DNA from: Pseudomonadota bacterium
GTDB lineage: Bacteria; Pseudomonadota; Gammaproteobacteria; Burkholderiales; Rhodocyclaceae
Length of the DNA: 64,000 nt
Assembly (NCBI GenBank): GCA_026399515.1
Contig: JAPLQT010000039.1
Location: forward strand, 1-64,000
Direction of reading: 5' to 3'
A program made the translations under genes and the position numbers. Below are positions 16,775-25,469 of this stretch, one piece after another. Positions within the stretch are counted from its first letter, which is position 1; each line of letters starts with the position of its first letter. The notes under the pieces were generated by a model. That model was not told the origin of the DNA. It was given only the letters and a program-made list of their open reading frames with translations, and did not search any database.

Positions 16775-17758
16775 TCAGAACTCCGGGTTCGCCCGGGCCA
16801 GGTAGAACCATTCCCGTCCTGCCTTGGCTTTGGCATCGGGAAACACGATGACTGCGTCGTCCTCGGCGACGACGGGCGTGCCGTCATGCCTGGTGCCGAT
16901 CAGATCGCCCCTGGCGAGCCGGTCGAAGCTGGCCCACGCCCGGCTGAACGCGTCGTCCGCATGTATCTTGTCGATGACCTCGTAGAGACTCAACGCCTCC
17001 ATTTCTTCGGTGGCTGCCGGCGCGGCCGTTGGCGTCAGTCCAAGATAGGACAGCGTCCGCAGTATCGCCTGATAGGCCACTTCCGGCGCCGATGGATCGT
17101 CATGCTGGCCGCACTCCAGGGTAAGGGCATAGCCGCCAACCGAGCGCATGTACTCGGTGGTGCCGACGCCATAGCATGCATCCTCGGTCCTGGCGTCCGG
17201 CAAGCGTCCGGCCGAGATCGCCAGACGTATTCTGCGCTCGACGCCCAGCGCATACGTGCCCAACCATCCATCGACGCAACGATGGACGCCCAGACGCCGC
17301 GCCAACGCCCTTTCCTCGGTGGCCTGGCTGAAAGGCTGAAGGTCGCCGGAGTTATTCAAGGGTCCGATCATCACGAAAGCCTCGGCCTGCGCTCGAAACG
17401 AGTGCAAGTCCAGCAGCACTTCATGCCGGGCCAGCAAGGGACACAGCCAATTGGCGACGTGGTCCTCGAAATCCGCGGGTTGCTCGGTAGGGGTCAGGTT
17501 GCGATTCAGGTTGCGCTCGCCTTCCCGTTGCCCTCGTGCATAGGCCAAGGGATTGGCGACGGGAACGAGCGTGAGGCTGCCGCCGACGACGCTCAGCCTG
17601 CCGTTGTCGATGTCGTCCAGAACTCGATGGATTGCCCGCGTGCCGCAGATTTCATTGCCATGTACCGCCCCCAAGATGATCACTCGGGGACCGGGCGCCT
17701 GTCCCGTGTAGGTGATGGATTTGAAATGCAGACCGGGCTCAGGCTTGAGCTCAGACAT
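16775..17758 (-). CDS. M14-like zinc carboxypeptidase, succinylglutamate desuccinylase/aspartoacylase family
   Basis: 327-residue cytosolic enzyme. Zinc ligands His33 and Glu36 (GAVHGNEICG) and His119 (LLDLHS) are visible, with catalytic Glu215 in LTLECGQ. The core also shows ERNLNRNL, the substrate-binding loop of AstE-like enzymes. The family removes acyl groups from amino acids or, in MpaA-like M14 relatives, cuts the D-Glu-DAP bond of murein tripeptide. Its start overlaps the amidase stop by 8 bp and the VanX-like gene follows after 16 bp. The operon suggests a muropeptide substrate, so an MpaA-like amidase role is a fair hypothesis. Confidence 0.85.
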   Translation of the reverse strand: MSELKPEPGLHFKSITYTGQAPGPRVIILGAVHGNEICGTRAIHRVLDDIDNGRLSVVGGSLTLVPVANPLAYARGQREGERNLNRNLTPTEQPADFEDHVANWLCPLLARHEVLLDLHSFRAQAEAFVMIGPLNNSGDLQPFSQATEERALARRLGVHRCVDGWLGTYALGVERRIRLAISAGRLPDARTEDACYGVGTTEYMRSVGGYALTLECGQHDDPSAPEVAYQAILRTLSYLGLTPTAAPAATEEMEALSLYEVIDKIHADDAFSRAWASFDRLARGDLIGTRHDGTPVVAEDDAVIVFPDAKAKAGREWFYLARANPEF

Positions 17759-18602
17759 GCGGACGCTCGATGCCCATCGAAATCGGCCCGATACTTGAGG
17801 CAGATCGGACTTTTGCGGAAACTGGAGTCTGCATCGAGGTCAACACATCGAGTATAGCCGCGGTTTCCGGATCCGGAATTCCGTCGAAACGGGCTGGGCG
17901 GTATTTCATCTGGAAAACCATGAGCACATTGCGCGTTTCATCATCCAGCACGGCGTTCTGCGGTACCGCATAGCCATGTTCGGCAAGCTTCTTCTGGAAC
18001 CATGCGATATCGGGTTGTTGCCGCTCGTATTCGACTCGCTTCAGCGCCACTTGGCCGGCGTCCGGCCAGGGGATCAGACCGGCATCGGCCAACTGCTTCC
18101 AGGGAAACCTTGGACCGGGATCCGTCTTGCGTTGGGGAGCGATATCGCTGTGCGCCAGAATCCGATCCGGCTTGATTTCATGCTGGGCAACGATTTTCTT
18201 CACTAGTTCGATCACAGCGGCCATTTGCGATTCCGGGAAATCGAACCATACCCGCCCCTCGGGCGTGTCCTTGTAGCCGGGGTTGACGATTTCGATCCCG
18301 ATGGAGCTGGCGTTCAGACGGGTAGAGCCCTTCCAGAAACTTTCCCCGGCGTGATAGGCACGGCGGTTTTCATCCACCAGGCGATAGATGTTGGCCGTCT
18401 TGTCGTCCACCAGGTAGTGGCTGCTCACCGGGCCTTCCGTCAGGATTTTCAGCGAGACCGGGAAATCGCCCGCAGTGTAATGCAGGATCAGGTATTGCAC
18501 CCGGCTGTCCTGGCTGACAGCCGTATAGCGGGTATCGATACGCGGTCCGCTGGCGCAACCGGAAATCATGACCATCGTGAGAGCAAGCAGCAGGTAGTTC
18601 AT
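17751..18602 (-). CDS. amiD: N-acetylmuramoyl-L-alanine amidase, AmiD-like lipoprotein
   Basis: 283 residues. The lipobox MISGC places the lipid on Cys16, giving an outer-membrane or periplasmic lipoprotein. The amidase_2 domain has zinc ligands His41 (LILHYT), His151 (AHSDIAPQRKTD) and Asp161, with Glu104 (GIEI) as the catalytic acid. A C-terminal peptidoglycan-binding_1 domain (about 205-265) follows, as in E. coli AmiD. It releases stem peptides from MurNAc or anhydroMurNAc. It is first after the sensor kinase (52-bp gap) and overlaps the M14 gene. The gene symbol rests on domain layout. Confidence 0.92.
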   Translation of the reverse strand: MNYLLLALTMVMISGCASGPRIDTRYTAVSQDSRVQYLILHYTAGDFPVSLKILTEGPVSSHYLVDDKTANIYRLVDENRRAYHAGESFWKGSTRLNASSIGIEIVNPGYKDTPEGRVWFDFPESQMAAVIELVKKIVAQHEIKPDRILAHSDIAPQRKTDPGPRFPWKQLADAGLIPWPDAGQVALKRVEYERQQPDIAWFQKKLAEHGYAVPQNAVLDDETRNVLMVFQMKYRPARFDGIPDPETAAILDVLTSMQTPVSAKVRSASSIGPISMGIERPHV

Positions 18603-18654
18603 CGGTCGGTTCCAATCGGTATTGATCGAGGTATTTTACATGGGACGCATTGCG

Positions 18655-20859
18655 TCATCTGACGGGACGCCGTTTCACCGTATCCAGAGGCAGGGTCATG
18701 ACCACCATTGTCCCGTGCCCCGGTTGGCTGTCGATCTGCATATCCCCGCCGAAATAGGTAACCCGCTCGCGCACGCTGAACAGACCGTAGCCGCCGTCCG
18801 CGGACGGCGCCAGCCACCGTTTCCCGTCGAAGCCGACCCCGTCATCGGAAACAGTGAGCACCAGATTATCCCCATCGGTCACGACCGACACCTCCGCCGC
18901 GCCTACCATGGCGTGTTTCGACACATTGATCAGCAGTTCACGCACGATACGGAACAGCAGGCTGTTCAGCGTGTCGTCCAATGAAGGTAGAGGGCCGTCG
19001 CAATAGATGCGGATAATCAAATCGAAGTTGTGCAGCATCTCCTCGGACAGCCACTCCAGCGCCGGGACCAGCCCCGACTCTGACAGCATGGGCGGGCTTA
19101 ACTGTATCGAGAGCGAATGTACCGAGCGATTCGCCTGGTCGACCATGCCCTCTATATGCAGGACCTGCTGCATCAAGTCACCGGCCCATTCCTTCCCGCC
19201 CGGGATGTTCAGCGACGTGAGCCTGAGCTTGATGATGGAGAGTATCTGGCCAAGATCGTCGTGCAGGTCCTGCGCGATCGAACGCCGCTCCCGCTCCTCG
19301 GCTATCGTCAACTCGGTCGCCAACCTGCGCAATTGGGCGGTCCGTTCGACCACGATCTCTTCGAGATGTTCGCGGTGCCGCTGGAGTTCGGCTTCCGTGC
19401 GCTTACGCTCGCGACGGTCGCGCAGGCTGCCCATGATGAGTTGTCGTCCGCCGGTTTCGACCAGGCTGGCACTGACTTCGACGGCAATCGCTGCACCGTC
19501 TTTGTTACGGAATTGCCGCTCTCCGATAAACGGAGTCTTGCCATGTCGGATTCGCTGCACGTTTTCCATCGCGATTTCCCGGTCCTCGGCCAACAGATCG
19601 CTGTATTTCAGCGCCAGCAATTCGTCGCGGGTATATCCCAATATGTGGCAGACGCTGGGATTGGCCTCCCGGATCGAAAAATCATCCGGGTCGAATAGCA
19701 GCACGCCGTCCGAGGATTGATGCAACACGGCACTGAAAAAATCGCGCTCGGTCTTGAGTTGCGCCTCATGCTGGCCCAGTGTGGCCAGCAGCTGGTTGAA
19801 GCCGCCAACCAACTGCCCGATCTCATCGTGTTTCACCAAGGGCAAGGGTTGCAGCGGGTTGCTCGCAACGGACATTCGCGCCAGGCTTTCGACAGCGGCA
19901 AGGAGTGGGGCGAACAGGCGCCGCAGCAGCCACCAAGAGAGCGCTCCCGCGATCAATGTCAGAAGAAATGCCGCGAGCATGATGCGTCGCTGCATGTCGC
20001 GGATCGGTGCAAACGCCTCCTTGGTCGGTAGCGCGGCAACCACCATCCAGTTCGACGCCGGAATGCGGCTGGCCGACGACAGGACTTCCTCGCCCAAGGA
20101 ATTGACCGATACGGCTGAACCGACAAACCCCAGCCTGCGCCGGTCCATCATTTCGTTGGTTCCGGGAGCCGGCAACGTCTGCAAGACGCGAGTCTTGTCG
20201 GTCGCAGTCACGATTAGATCGTTTTCCAGGTCCATGACCAGATAACCGCCGCTCTTGCCGTAGCGGTGTTCCCCGATGCGATCCAGGAAGTTACTTTTGG
20301 CCAGGTTGATCACGCCGAACAGGGCGCCGATCACCTTGCCGCGGGCATCGACGATCGGTGCGTTGATGTTGAACAAGGGCTGCTTTAACACTCGCCCGAC
20401 CAGCGGGCGGCCGATCACCGTCTTCCCCTTCGTCAGCGTGGTGCGGGTGGCGGCATTGCTGGCATAATTCGTCCCCCTGCGTCCGGCGACGACAGGCACG
20501 TCCGCAATCGCGGTGCCGTCGAGCGAGACGGCAATGACTCCCGAATTGAACATGTCCTGGAAAACGGGACGGTACTCCAGGAATTGCTGCAGAGTATCCG
20601 GATGGCTCAACATCGACGGGGTGATCGAGCGCGCAACTTCTTCCAGCGCAATCACTCTTTCTTCCAGCGCATGGTTGAGTTCGGCGGCGACATACGACAG
20701 AGTCGAAGATTGCTGGTCGGCCAGCAGGCGCTCCATGTCTTCGCGCAACATCCGGCTGGCGTAGTACGACAGCGCCCAGATACTGGCGAGAAAGATCAGC
20801 AGCGTGGAGACGATGATGCGGCGCCTAAGCGAATACCGCGCACGCCCTGCTTCGGCCAT
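18655..20859 (-). CDS. Membrane sensor histidine kinase (dCache-HAMP-PAS-HisKA_3)
   Basis: 734 residues. Transmembrane helices at about 13-32 and 290-312 flank a periplasmic double-Cache sensor. HAMP (about 310-365), PAS (about 375-490), a coiled linker and a NarL-type dimerisation domain follow, with phospho-acceptor His in RRSIAQDLHDDLGQ, and then an HATPase (GLVPALEWL, DDGVGFDG, GGYGLFSVRERV). It partners with NarL-type response regulators, but none is adjacent. The nearest is at 25.5 kb beside another such kinase. It is 52 bp upstream of the amidase gene on the same strand, so it may be co-transcribed with the murein-hydrolase run. AAAAGGAATCACG precedes the start. Confidence 0.93.
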   Translation of the reverse strand: MAEAGRARYSLRRRIIVSTLLIFLASIWALSYYASRMLREDMERLLADQQSSTLSYVAAELNHALEERVIALEEVARSITPSMLSHPDTLQQFLEYRPVFQDMFNSGVIAVSLDGTAIADVPVVAGRRGTNYASNAATRTTLTKGKTVIGRPLVGRVLKQPLFNINAPIVDARGKVIGALFGVINLAKSNFLDRIGEHRYGKSGGYLVMDLENDLIVTATDKTRVLQTLPAPGTNEMMDRRRLGFVGSAVSVNSLGEEVLSSASRIPASNWMVVAALPTKEAFAPIRDMQRRIMLAAFLLTLIAGALSWWLLRRLFAPLLAAVESLARMSVASNPLQPLPLVKHDEIGQLVGGFNQLLATLGQHEAQLKTERDFFSAVLHQSSDGVLLFDPDDFSIREANPSVCHILGYTRDELLALKYSDLLAEDREIAMENVQRIRHGKTPFIGERQFRNKDGAAIAVEVSASLVETGGRQLIMGSLRDRRERKRTEAELQRHREHLEEIVVERTAQLRRLATELTIAEERERRSIAQDLHDDLGQILSIIKLRLTSLNIPGGKEWAGDLMQQVLHIEGMVDQANRSVHSLSIQLSPPMLSESGLVPALEWLSEEMLHNFDLIIRIYCDGPLPSLDDTLNSLLFRIVRELLINVSKHAMVGAAEVSVVTDGDNLVLTVSDDGVGFDGKRWLAPSADGGYGLFSVRERVTYFGGDMQIDSQPGHGTMVVMTLPLDTVKRRPVR

Positions 20860-21016
20860 CGTGATTCCTTTTCTTCCTATGGGCTGTAGCGTTGGCTACT
20901 TATGCAATGATAATACGGACGGCTAGTCCGTGCCAGCAAGCAGTGAAGGGACTTTCCGTGCTAATCTAGCCGCCCAATTCGCCCCCTGCCCCGCAACCTT
21001 TTTCCCGTAGCCAGCC

Positions 21017-22357
21017 ATGAACCCTGCGATCGCCCGCGAGCCCGAATCCATCACCATCAAGGGGGGAGCTCCCCTCTTCGGAAAAGTTTCCGTTGCCGGC
21101 GCCAAGAACGCGCTTTCCAAGCAACTGGTGGCCTCGTTGCTGACGAATGAACCCTGCCATTTCACCAATGTGCCGAATATCACTGAAATTCATGCCACCC
21201 TGGCGATGCTGGAGAGCATCGGCACCATAGTCGAATGGACCGGCCCCGACGCCTTGACGGTGCACACTCCCAGCCTGAAATCGTCCCAGGTTTCGGAACG
21301 CTATTCCGGATTCAACCGCATACCGGTATTGATGCTGGGTCCGTTGTTGCACCGGGAAAAACAGGTCTGGGTTCCCATGCTCGGTGGCTGCAAGATCGGC
21401 GGGCGGCCGGTAGATTTCCATCTGGGTGCGCTGGAACAGATGGGAGCCACGATCACCGACGACGATGCCGGTTACATGGCGAGTGCCGACGAATTGAAGG
21501 GCACGGTGGTGCGTCTTCCCTATCCCAGCGTCGGCGCCACCGAGAATATCCTGATGGCCGCGACGCTGGCGAAAGGCACGACGGTCATCGAAAACGCCGC
21601 GGTCGAACCGGAGATCGTCGATACCATATCCTTCCTGGTCAAGATGGGGGCTTCGATCCTCGCGGACGTCGATCGCCGCATCATCATTCGGGGTGTCAAG
21701 AGCCTCCACGGCGCGTCTCATGAAACCATCGGGGATCGCATCGAGGCGGCCAGTTATGCGGTCGCCGCGGTCGCCACCAACGGGCGCGTGACCGTGCAGG
21801 GCGTGCACATCCAGCACATGCTTTCCTTTCTCCATCATCTGCGCCAGATGGGCGGCGACTTCGTGGCGGAATCCGATGGCATCACCTTCTTCCGAAAATC
21901 CAATCATCTATCGCCCGTGCACATCGAAACCGACGTGCATCCAGGCTTCATGACGGACTGGCAGCAACCCATGGTGGTCGCGCTGACCCAGGCTCAGGGA
22001 ACGTCGGTGATACACGAGACGGTCTATGAAAACCGTTTCGGCTACACCGACATGCTGGTTGAAATGGGCGCCAGGATTTCGCTGAATACCAGTTGCCTGG
22101 GCCACAAGGGTTGTCGCTTCATAGATCGCGACCATCCGCACAGCGCCATCATCACCGGCCCGACTCCCCTGAGTCCCGGGCATATCGTGATTCCCGACCT
22201 GCGCGCCGGATTCGCCTATGTCATCGCCGGACTGCTGGCGGACGGCAGGACCAAGATCGGCGGATATAAGTATCTCGCCAGGGGCTATGCCAATGTACCG
22301 GAAAAACTTGCAAATCTTGGCGTCGAATTGTCGCTGGGCTATCCGGAGACACGCTAA
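21017..22357 (+). CDS. murA: UDP-N-acetylglucosamine 1-carboxyvinyltransferase, divergent MurA
   Basis: 446 residues. MurA joins enolpyruvate to UDP-GlcNAc, the first committed step of peptidoglycan synthesis. Key residues are present: Lys30-Asn31 (AGAKNALSK), the catalytic Cys125 in GGCKIGGRPVDFHL, the Asp in HPGFMTDWQQP and the Arg in PDLRAGFA. The region around residues 90-120 (RYSGFNRIPVLMLGPLLHREK) differs from enterobacterial MurA, and the usual betaproteobacterial his-cluster neighbours are absent. It may therefore be a second MurA copy. Its stop codon lies inside the arm of a type B repeat. Confidence 0.9.
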   Translation: MNPAIAREPESITIKGGAPLFGKVSVAGAKNALSKQLVASLLTNEPCHFTNVPNITEIHATLAMLESIGTIVEWTGPDALTVHTPSLKSSQVSERYSGFNRIPVLMLGPLLHREKQVWVPMLGGCKIGGRPVDFHLGALEQMGATITDDDAGYMASADELKGTVVRLPYPSVGATENILMAATLAKGTTVIENAAVEPEIVDTISFLVKMGASILADVDRRIIIRGVKSLHGASHETIGDRIEAASYAVAAVATNGRVTVQGVHIQHMLSFLHHLRQMGGDFVAESDGITFFRKSNHLSPVHIETDVHPGFMTDWQQPMVVALTQAQGTSVIHETVYENRFGYTDMLVEMGARISLNTSCLGHKGCRFIDRDHPHSAIITGPTPLSPGHIVIPDLRAGFAYVIAGLLADGRTKIGGYKYLARGYANVPEKLANLGVELSLGYPETR

Positions 22358-22536
22358 CTTTCATGATGCGCGGGGGACGCCCCGAAGGAAGGCCCCTGAC
22401 GGGACGCCCCCGATCATGAAAGTTAGCGGCATTCCCATGGCCCCCCACCCCCTGCCCCCGCCCCGGGGCGGGGGGCTGAATGTGCTCGCTACGCTCGATA
22501 TCACCTGGTGCCCTTTTCTTCTTTTTTCACGCTAAT
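22353..22536 (+). repeat. Dispersed GC-rich repeat, type B, copy 1
   Basis: About 180 bp beginning inside the murA stop. It opens with a 75-bp inverted-repeat unit bounded by perfect 15-bp arms, GCTAACTTTCATGAT (22353-22367) and ATCATGAAAGTTAGC (22413-22427). A C-rich run, a CCCCGCCCCGGGGCGGGG-type palindrome and TGTGCTCGCTACGCTCGATATCACC follow. The reverse-oriented second copy is at 48274-48454 and matches along its whole length, down to a final TTTCACG[C/T]TAAT. It is probably also the transcription end for murA. Confidence 0.8.
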
Positions 22537-22604
22537 ATGCGCTGCGCTGCTTTCGCCGCCTTCAGACAATCAAGCAAACGAATATTTTCCTTGGGGAAGT
22601 GAGC

Positions 22605-24337
22605 ATGTACAAGACACTCCAAATCATTAGCGGTTTCATCGTTCTGTTGTTGGCGGCCGGAACAGCCACGGCGGATGAAAAAAAGCGCATCGAGAAGGAA
22701 GCCGATCTTCCGAGGTTTACTTATGCGGTTCAGGGCAAGCTCGACACCGTCGTCCGGGACGACAAAGCCTTCGCCGAATTGACGGGACTGATCCGCCGCG
22801 ACACCGAATCCTTGTTGGCTCATTATGACATTGCCGACAAGAGCGCGGAGCGGGGGCGCCTCGCCATGCTGATGATGCTGGATTTTCTGAACGACCGGCA
22901 CGAGGCAGCCCTACAGACCGCCGAGCGCATCCGTGCCCTGGAGGAAAAGCCCGCCGACAAGCTGCTCTCCGGCCTGCGCCTGCGTGCCATGGTCGCCGCC
23001 GCCCGCAACCACGGCCCGGTTAATTCACCCGCCTACCTGGCGGAAGTCGGCAAGCGCATTCGTACGGAACTCGATACGCTGCCCTATGACGCCATCGCCA
23101 ACGATGTCAAGCAGTACAAGGCCAGCGCCGAATTGATGGGCGAGGGACGCATGTTCGGCTACCTGCACGAGGTGTTGCAGCCCACGGTGGACAAGGCGGG
23201 CAGCCTGAGTTCCGACCTGGCACCGGCCATCATCAATATCCGCTACAGCCTCAAGACCGCGCTGCCGCTCAAACAGACCCTGGTCGCAACTTACGCCGGC
23301 TACCTGGACGCCCATAAGATTGAAAAAGCCGACATCTGGGCGGTGCGTGAAGTCGCACTGCCGAAAGACGGCCTGTACCAGCCGGTGAATGTCGCGGTAT
23401 GGGACGGCGGCGTGGATAGCAGCCTGTTCAAATCCCAACTCGTCAAGGATGCGAAAGGGAACCCGGCCTATATCGCCTACGATCTGCAATCGCGCCCGAC
23501 CAAGGGGGAATTGTTTCCGATACCGGCGGCCCTGCGCGACAAGCTCCCCGAGATGAAGGCACAGACCAAGGGGTTTTCCGACCTGAGATCGAATATCGAC
23601 AGCCCGGAAGCCAGCGCCGTCAAGGCCCTGATTTCCGGTTTGTCGGCGGACGCCTACAAGCAGACCATCGAGCAGATCGGCCTGGCGGGCAACTACGAGC
23701 ATGGCACCCATGTGGCGGGGATCGCGCTGGCGGGCAATCCGTGGGCACGCTTGGTCAACGGCCGGCTGTCCTATGGCTACACCGTACGTCCCGACCCCTG
23801 CCCCAGCCTGGGGCTCGCGAAGCGCGGCGCCGCGGCACATCAGGCTTACGTCGAATTCTTCAAGCGCCACAAGGTACGCGTGGTGAACATGAGCTGGGGC
23901 GGCACCGTCAAAGCCGTCGAAGGCGAGTTGGAACTGTGCGGCATCGGCAAGACGACCGAAGCGCGCAAGGCGCTGGCGCGCGAGTATTTCGAGATCGAGA
24001 AGCGGGCGCTTTCCAAGGCCTTTCAGAGCGCGCCGGAAATTCTCTTCATCACCGCGGCCGGCAACAGCAACCAGGACTCAAGTTTCGCCGAAGCCATTCC
24101 CTCCAGCATTGCCTTGCCCAATCTGCTGACCGTGGGTGCCGTCGATAAGGCGGGCGACGAGGCATCGTTCACCAGCTATGGCCCGACCGTCAAGGTGCAC
24201 GCCAACGGCTACCAGGTGGAGAGCTACCTTCCCGGCGGCGATCGCGTTGCCATGTCCGGAACATGGCGGACCCGAGCGCGGACGGACGCCGGCGTCTGAT
24301 AAATCCGGCAAAGGCAATCGAAAGGGTACGCGGCTGA
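22605..24337 (+). pseudogene. Exported subtilase (peptidase S8), catalytic serine region deleted and frameshifted
   Basis: A 564-codon frame (22605-24299) starts after GGGGAAG with a signal peptide (about 1-22) and a long N-terminal domain of unknown role. The subtilase Asp267 (VAVWDGGVD) and His366 (EHGTHVAGIA) are intact, as is the oxyanion block FITAAGNSNQD. The frame then reads VAMSGT and goes off into WRTRARTDAGV and a stop. The expected SMASP segment with the catalytic serine is missing. The family tail resumes in another frame at 24263 (MADPSADGRRRLINPAKA) and ends at 24335-24337. About 30 residues appear deleted with a frameshift. It is probably inactive. Confidence 0.85.
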
Positions 24338-24397
24338 TTGCAACGCTGTCCCGGGTTACTCGAAGCCGTCATTGACCGTAAACTATCGGCACGTCCT

Positions 24398-24850
24398 TCA
24401 AGCGCTGGCCCACAGGCTCGATTTGGCGTTGGCGGATATTCCGGGGACTACGGTCAGGTAAGGAACGTAGTCCATGTCGGTCCCCGCGATGTGCTCGGCA
24501 AGCCACTCCCTGAGCATCAAAATCAATTCGGACGAGATATCGTGATCAAGATAAGTGCGCCTCAACTCCAGCAATCGATGACGAAAATCGCGATGCGCGG
24601 CGATGTGGGCATCGATACGAGGGTAGCCGACCATGATCATCAGGCGCTCCTCTTCGGCAAAATGCTCATGCGTATATCGGCGTAATTGCTCCAGGGCGTG
24701 AATCGTCGACAACATGGTTTTGTCGCCGACAGCTTTCTCCAGCTCGTTCAGACAGACAAATATTGCTTGGTGCTGTTCATCAAGCGTTGGCACACCGGTC
24801 GATAATTCCACGCTCCAAATCAGCGCAGCCTGTGCCACTCTCTCGTTCAT
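24398..24850 (-). CDS. Bacteriohemerythrin
   Basis: 150-residue four-helix protein with a non-haem di-iron centre that binds oxygen. The ligand pattern is visible: His27 in LDEQHQAIF, His and Glu in THEHFAEEERLM, two His in HIAAHRDFRH, and His plus Asp in EHIAGTDMDY. Bacterial versions serve oxygen sensing or delivery. It overlaps the 3' end of the upstream PAS protein by 71 bp in another frame, and AAGGATC stands before the start, so expression of the two is probably linked. Confidence 0.92.
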   Translation of the reverse strand: MNERVAQAALIWSVELSTGVPTLDEQHQAIFVCLNELEKAVGDKTMLSTIHALEQLRRYTHEHFAEEERLMIMVGYPRIDAHIAAHRDFRHRLLELRRTYLDHDISSELILMLREWLAEHIAGTDMDYVPYLTVVPGISANAKSSLWASA

Positions 24851-25295
24851 GATCCTTGCAACTCCTCAATATCGGGTTGAAGCTTTGCTTGGCGGGTTCG
24901 CCCGCGGGACGCCGCAGGATAAGCAGAAACAAGTCGCTGTCGTCTTCCTCCACGCTGGAAAGGGATACCTCCACCGGAAAACGCTGACCGTGCATATCGA
25001 CGGCCTGAAACCGCCGCCAGCGGCTGTCCTTGCTCATGGCGGCGATGTAACGGGCGTTGAAGCTGGGCGAAGTGTAGCTGGGCGTCATGTTCGATATCAG
25101 ATACCAGATCGTTTTGCCCACGAGATTGCAGACGCTGCTGCCGAACATCGCTCCCGTCGCTTCGCAACAACTGGTAATGACACCGTGACTATCGAGCACG
25201 ATGGCACAGTGATCCATCTCCTGCACCGGGAGCGTCGCCGCATGCAAGTGCTGCGTCAGCATGCCGCGGGATATCGCTAGATTTGTGTGAGCCAT
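24780..25295 (-). CDS. Single PAS-domain protein
   Basis: 171 residues with one PAS fold (about 25-125: CAIVLDSHGVITSCCEATGAMFG, VGKTIWYLISNM, GQRFPVEVSLSSVEEDD). No output domain is visible. The start at 25295 is favoured because GGAGG lies 5 nt upstream. The last 30 or so residues overlap the hemerythrin gene in a different frame and look less like the family. PAS plus hemerythrin side by side suggests an oxygen or redox sensing pair. An ancestral PAS-hemerythrin fusion split by a frameshift is possible but not shown. Confidence 0.75.
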   Translation of the reverse strand: MAHTNLAISRGMLTQHLHAATLPVQEMDHCAIVLDSHGVITSCCEATGAMFGSSVCNLVGKTIWYLISNMTPSYTSPSFNARYIAAMSKDSRWRRFQAVDMHGQRFPVEVSLSSVEEDDSDLFLLILRRPAGEPAKQSFNPILRSCKDHERESGTGCADLERGIIDRCANA

Positions 25296-25469
25296 GCCGC
25301 CCTCCCCCGGTTTCACGCCCGTGGACGATGGTCCAGGATGCGCATGAGCCAATTCTAGGGTTTGCGACAGAACAGGAAATCGACGAAACGCGGTATTTTC
25401 GCTACCTAAAACCGTTAGTTCCGGATGGCCGGCGTTGCAGGATAGTGCAGGATGACAGGAGGACGAACT

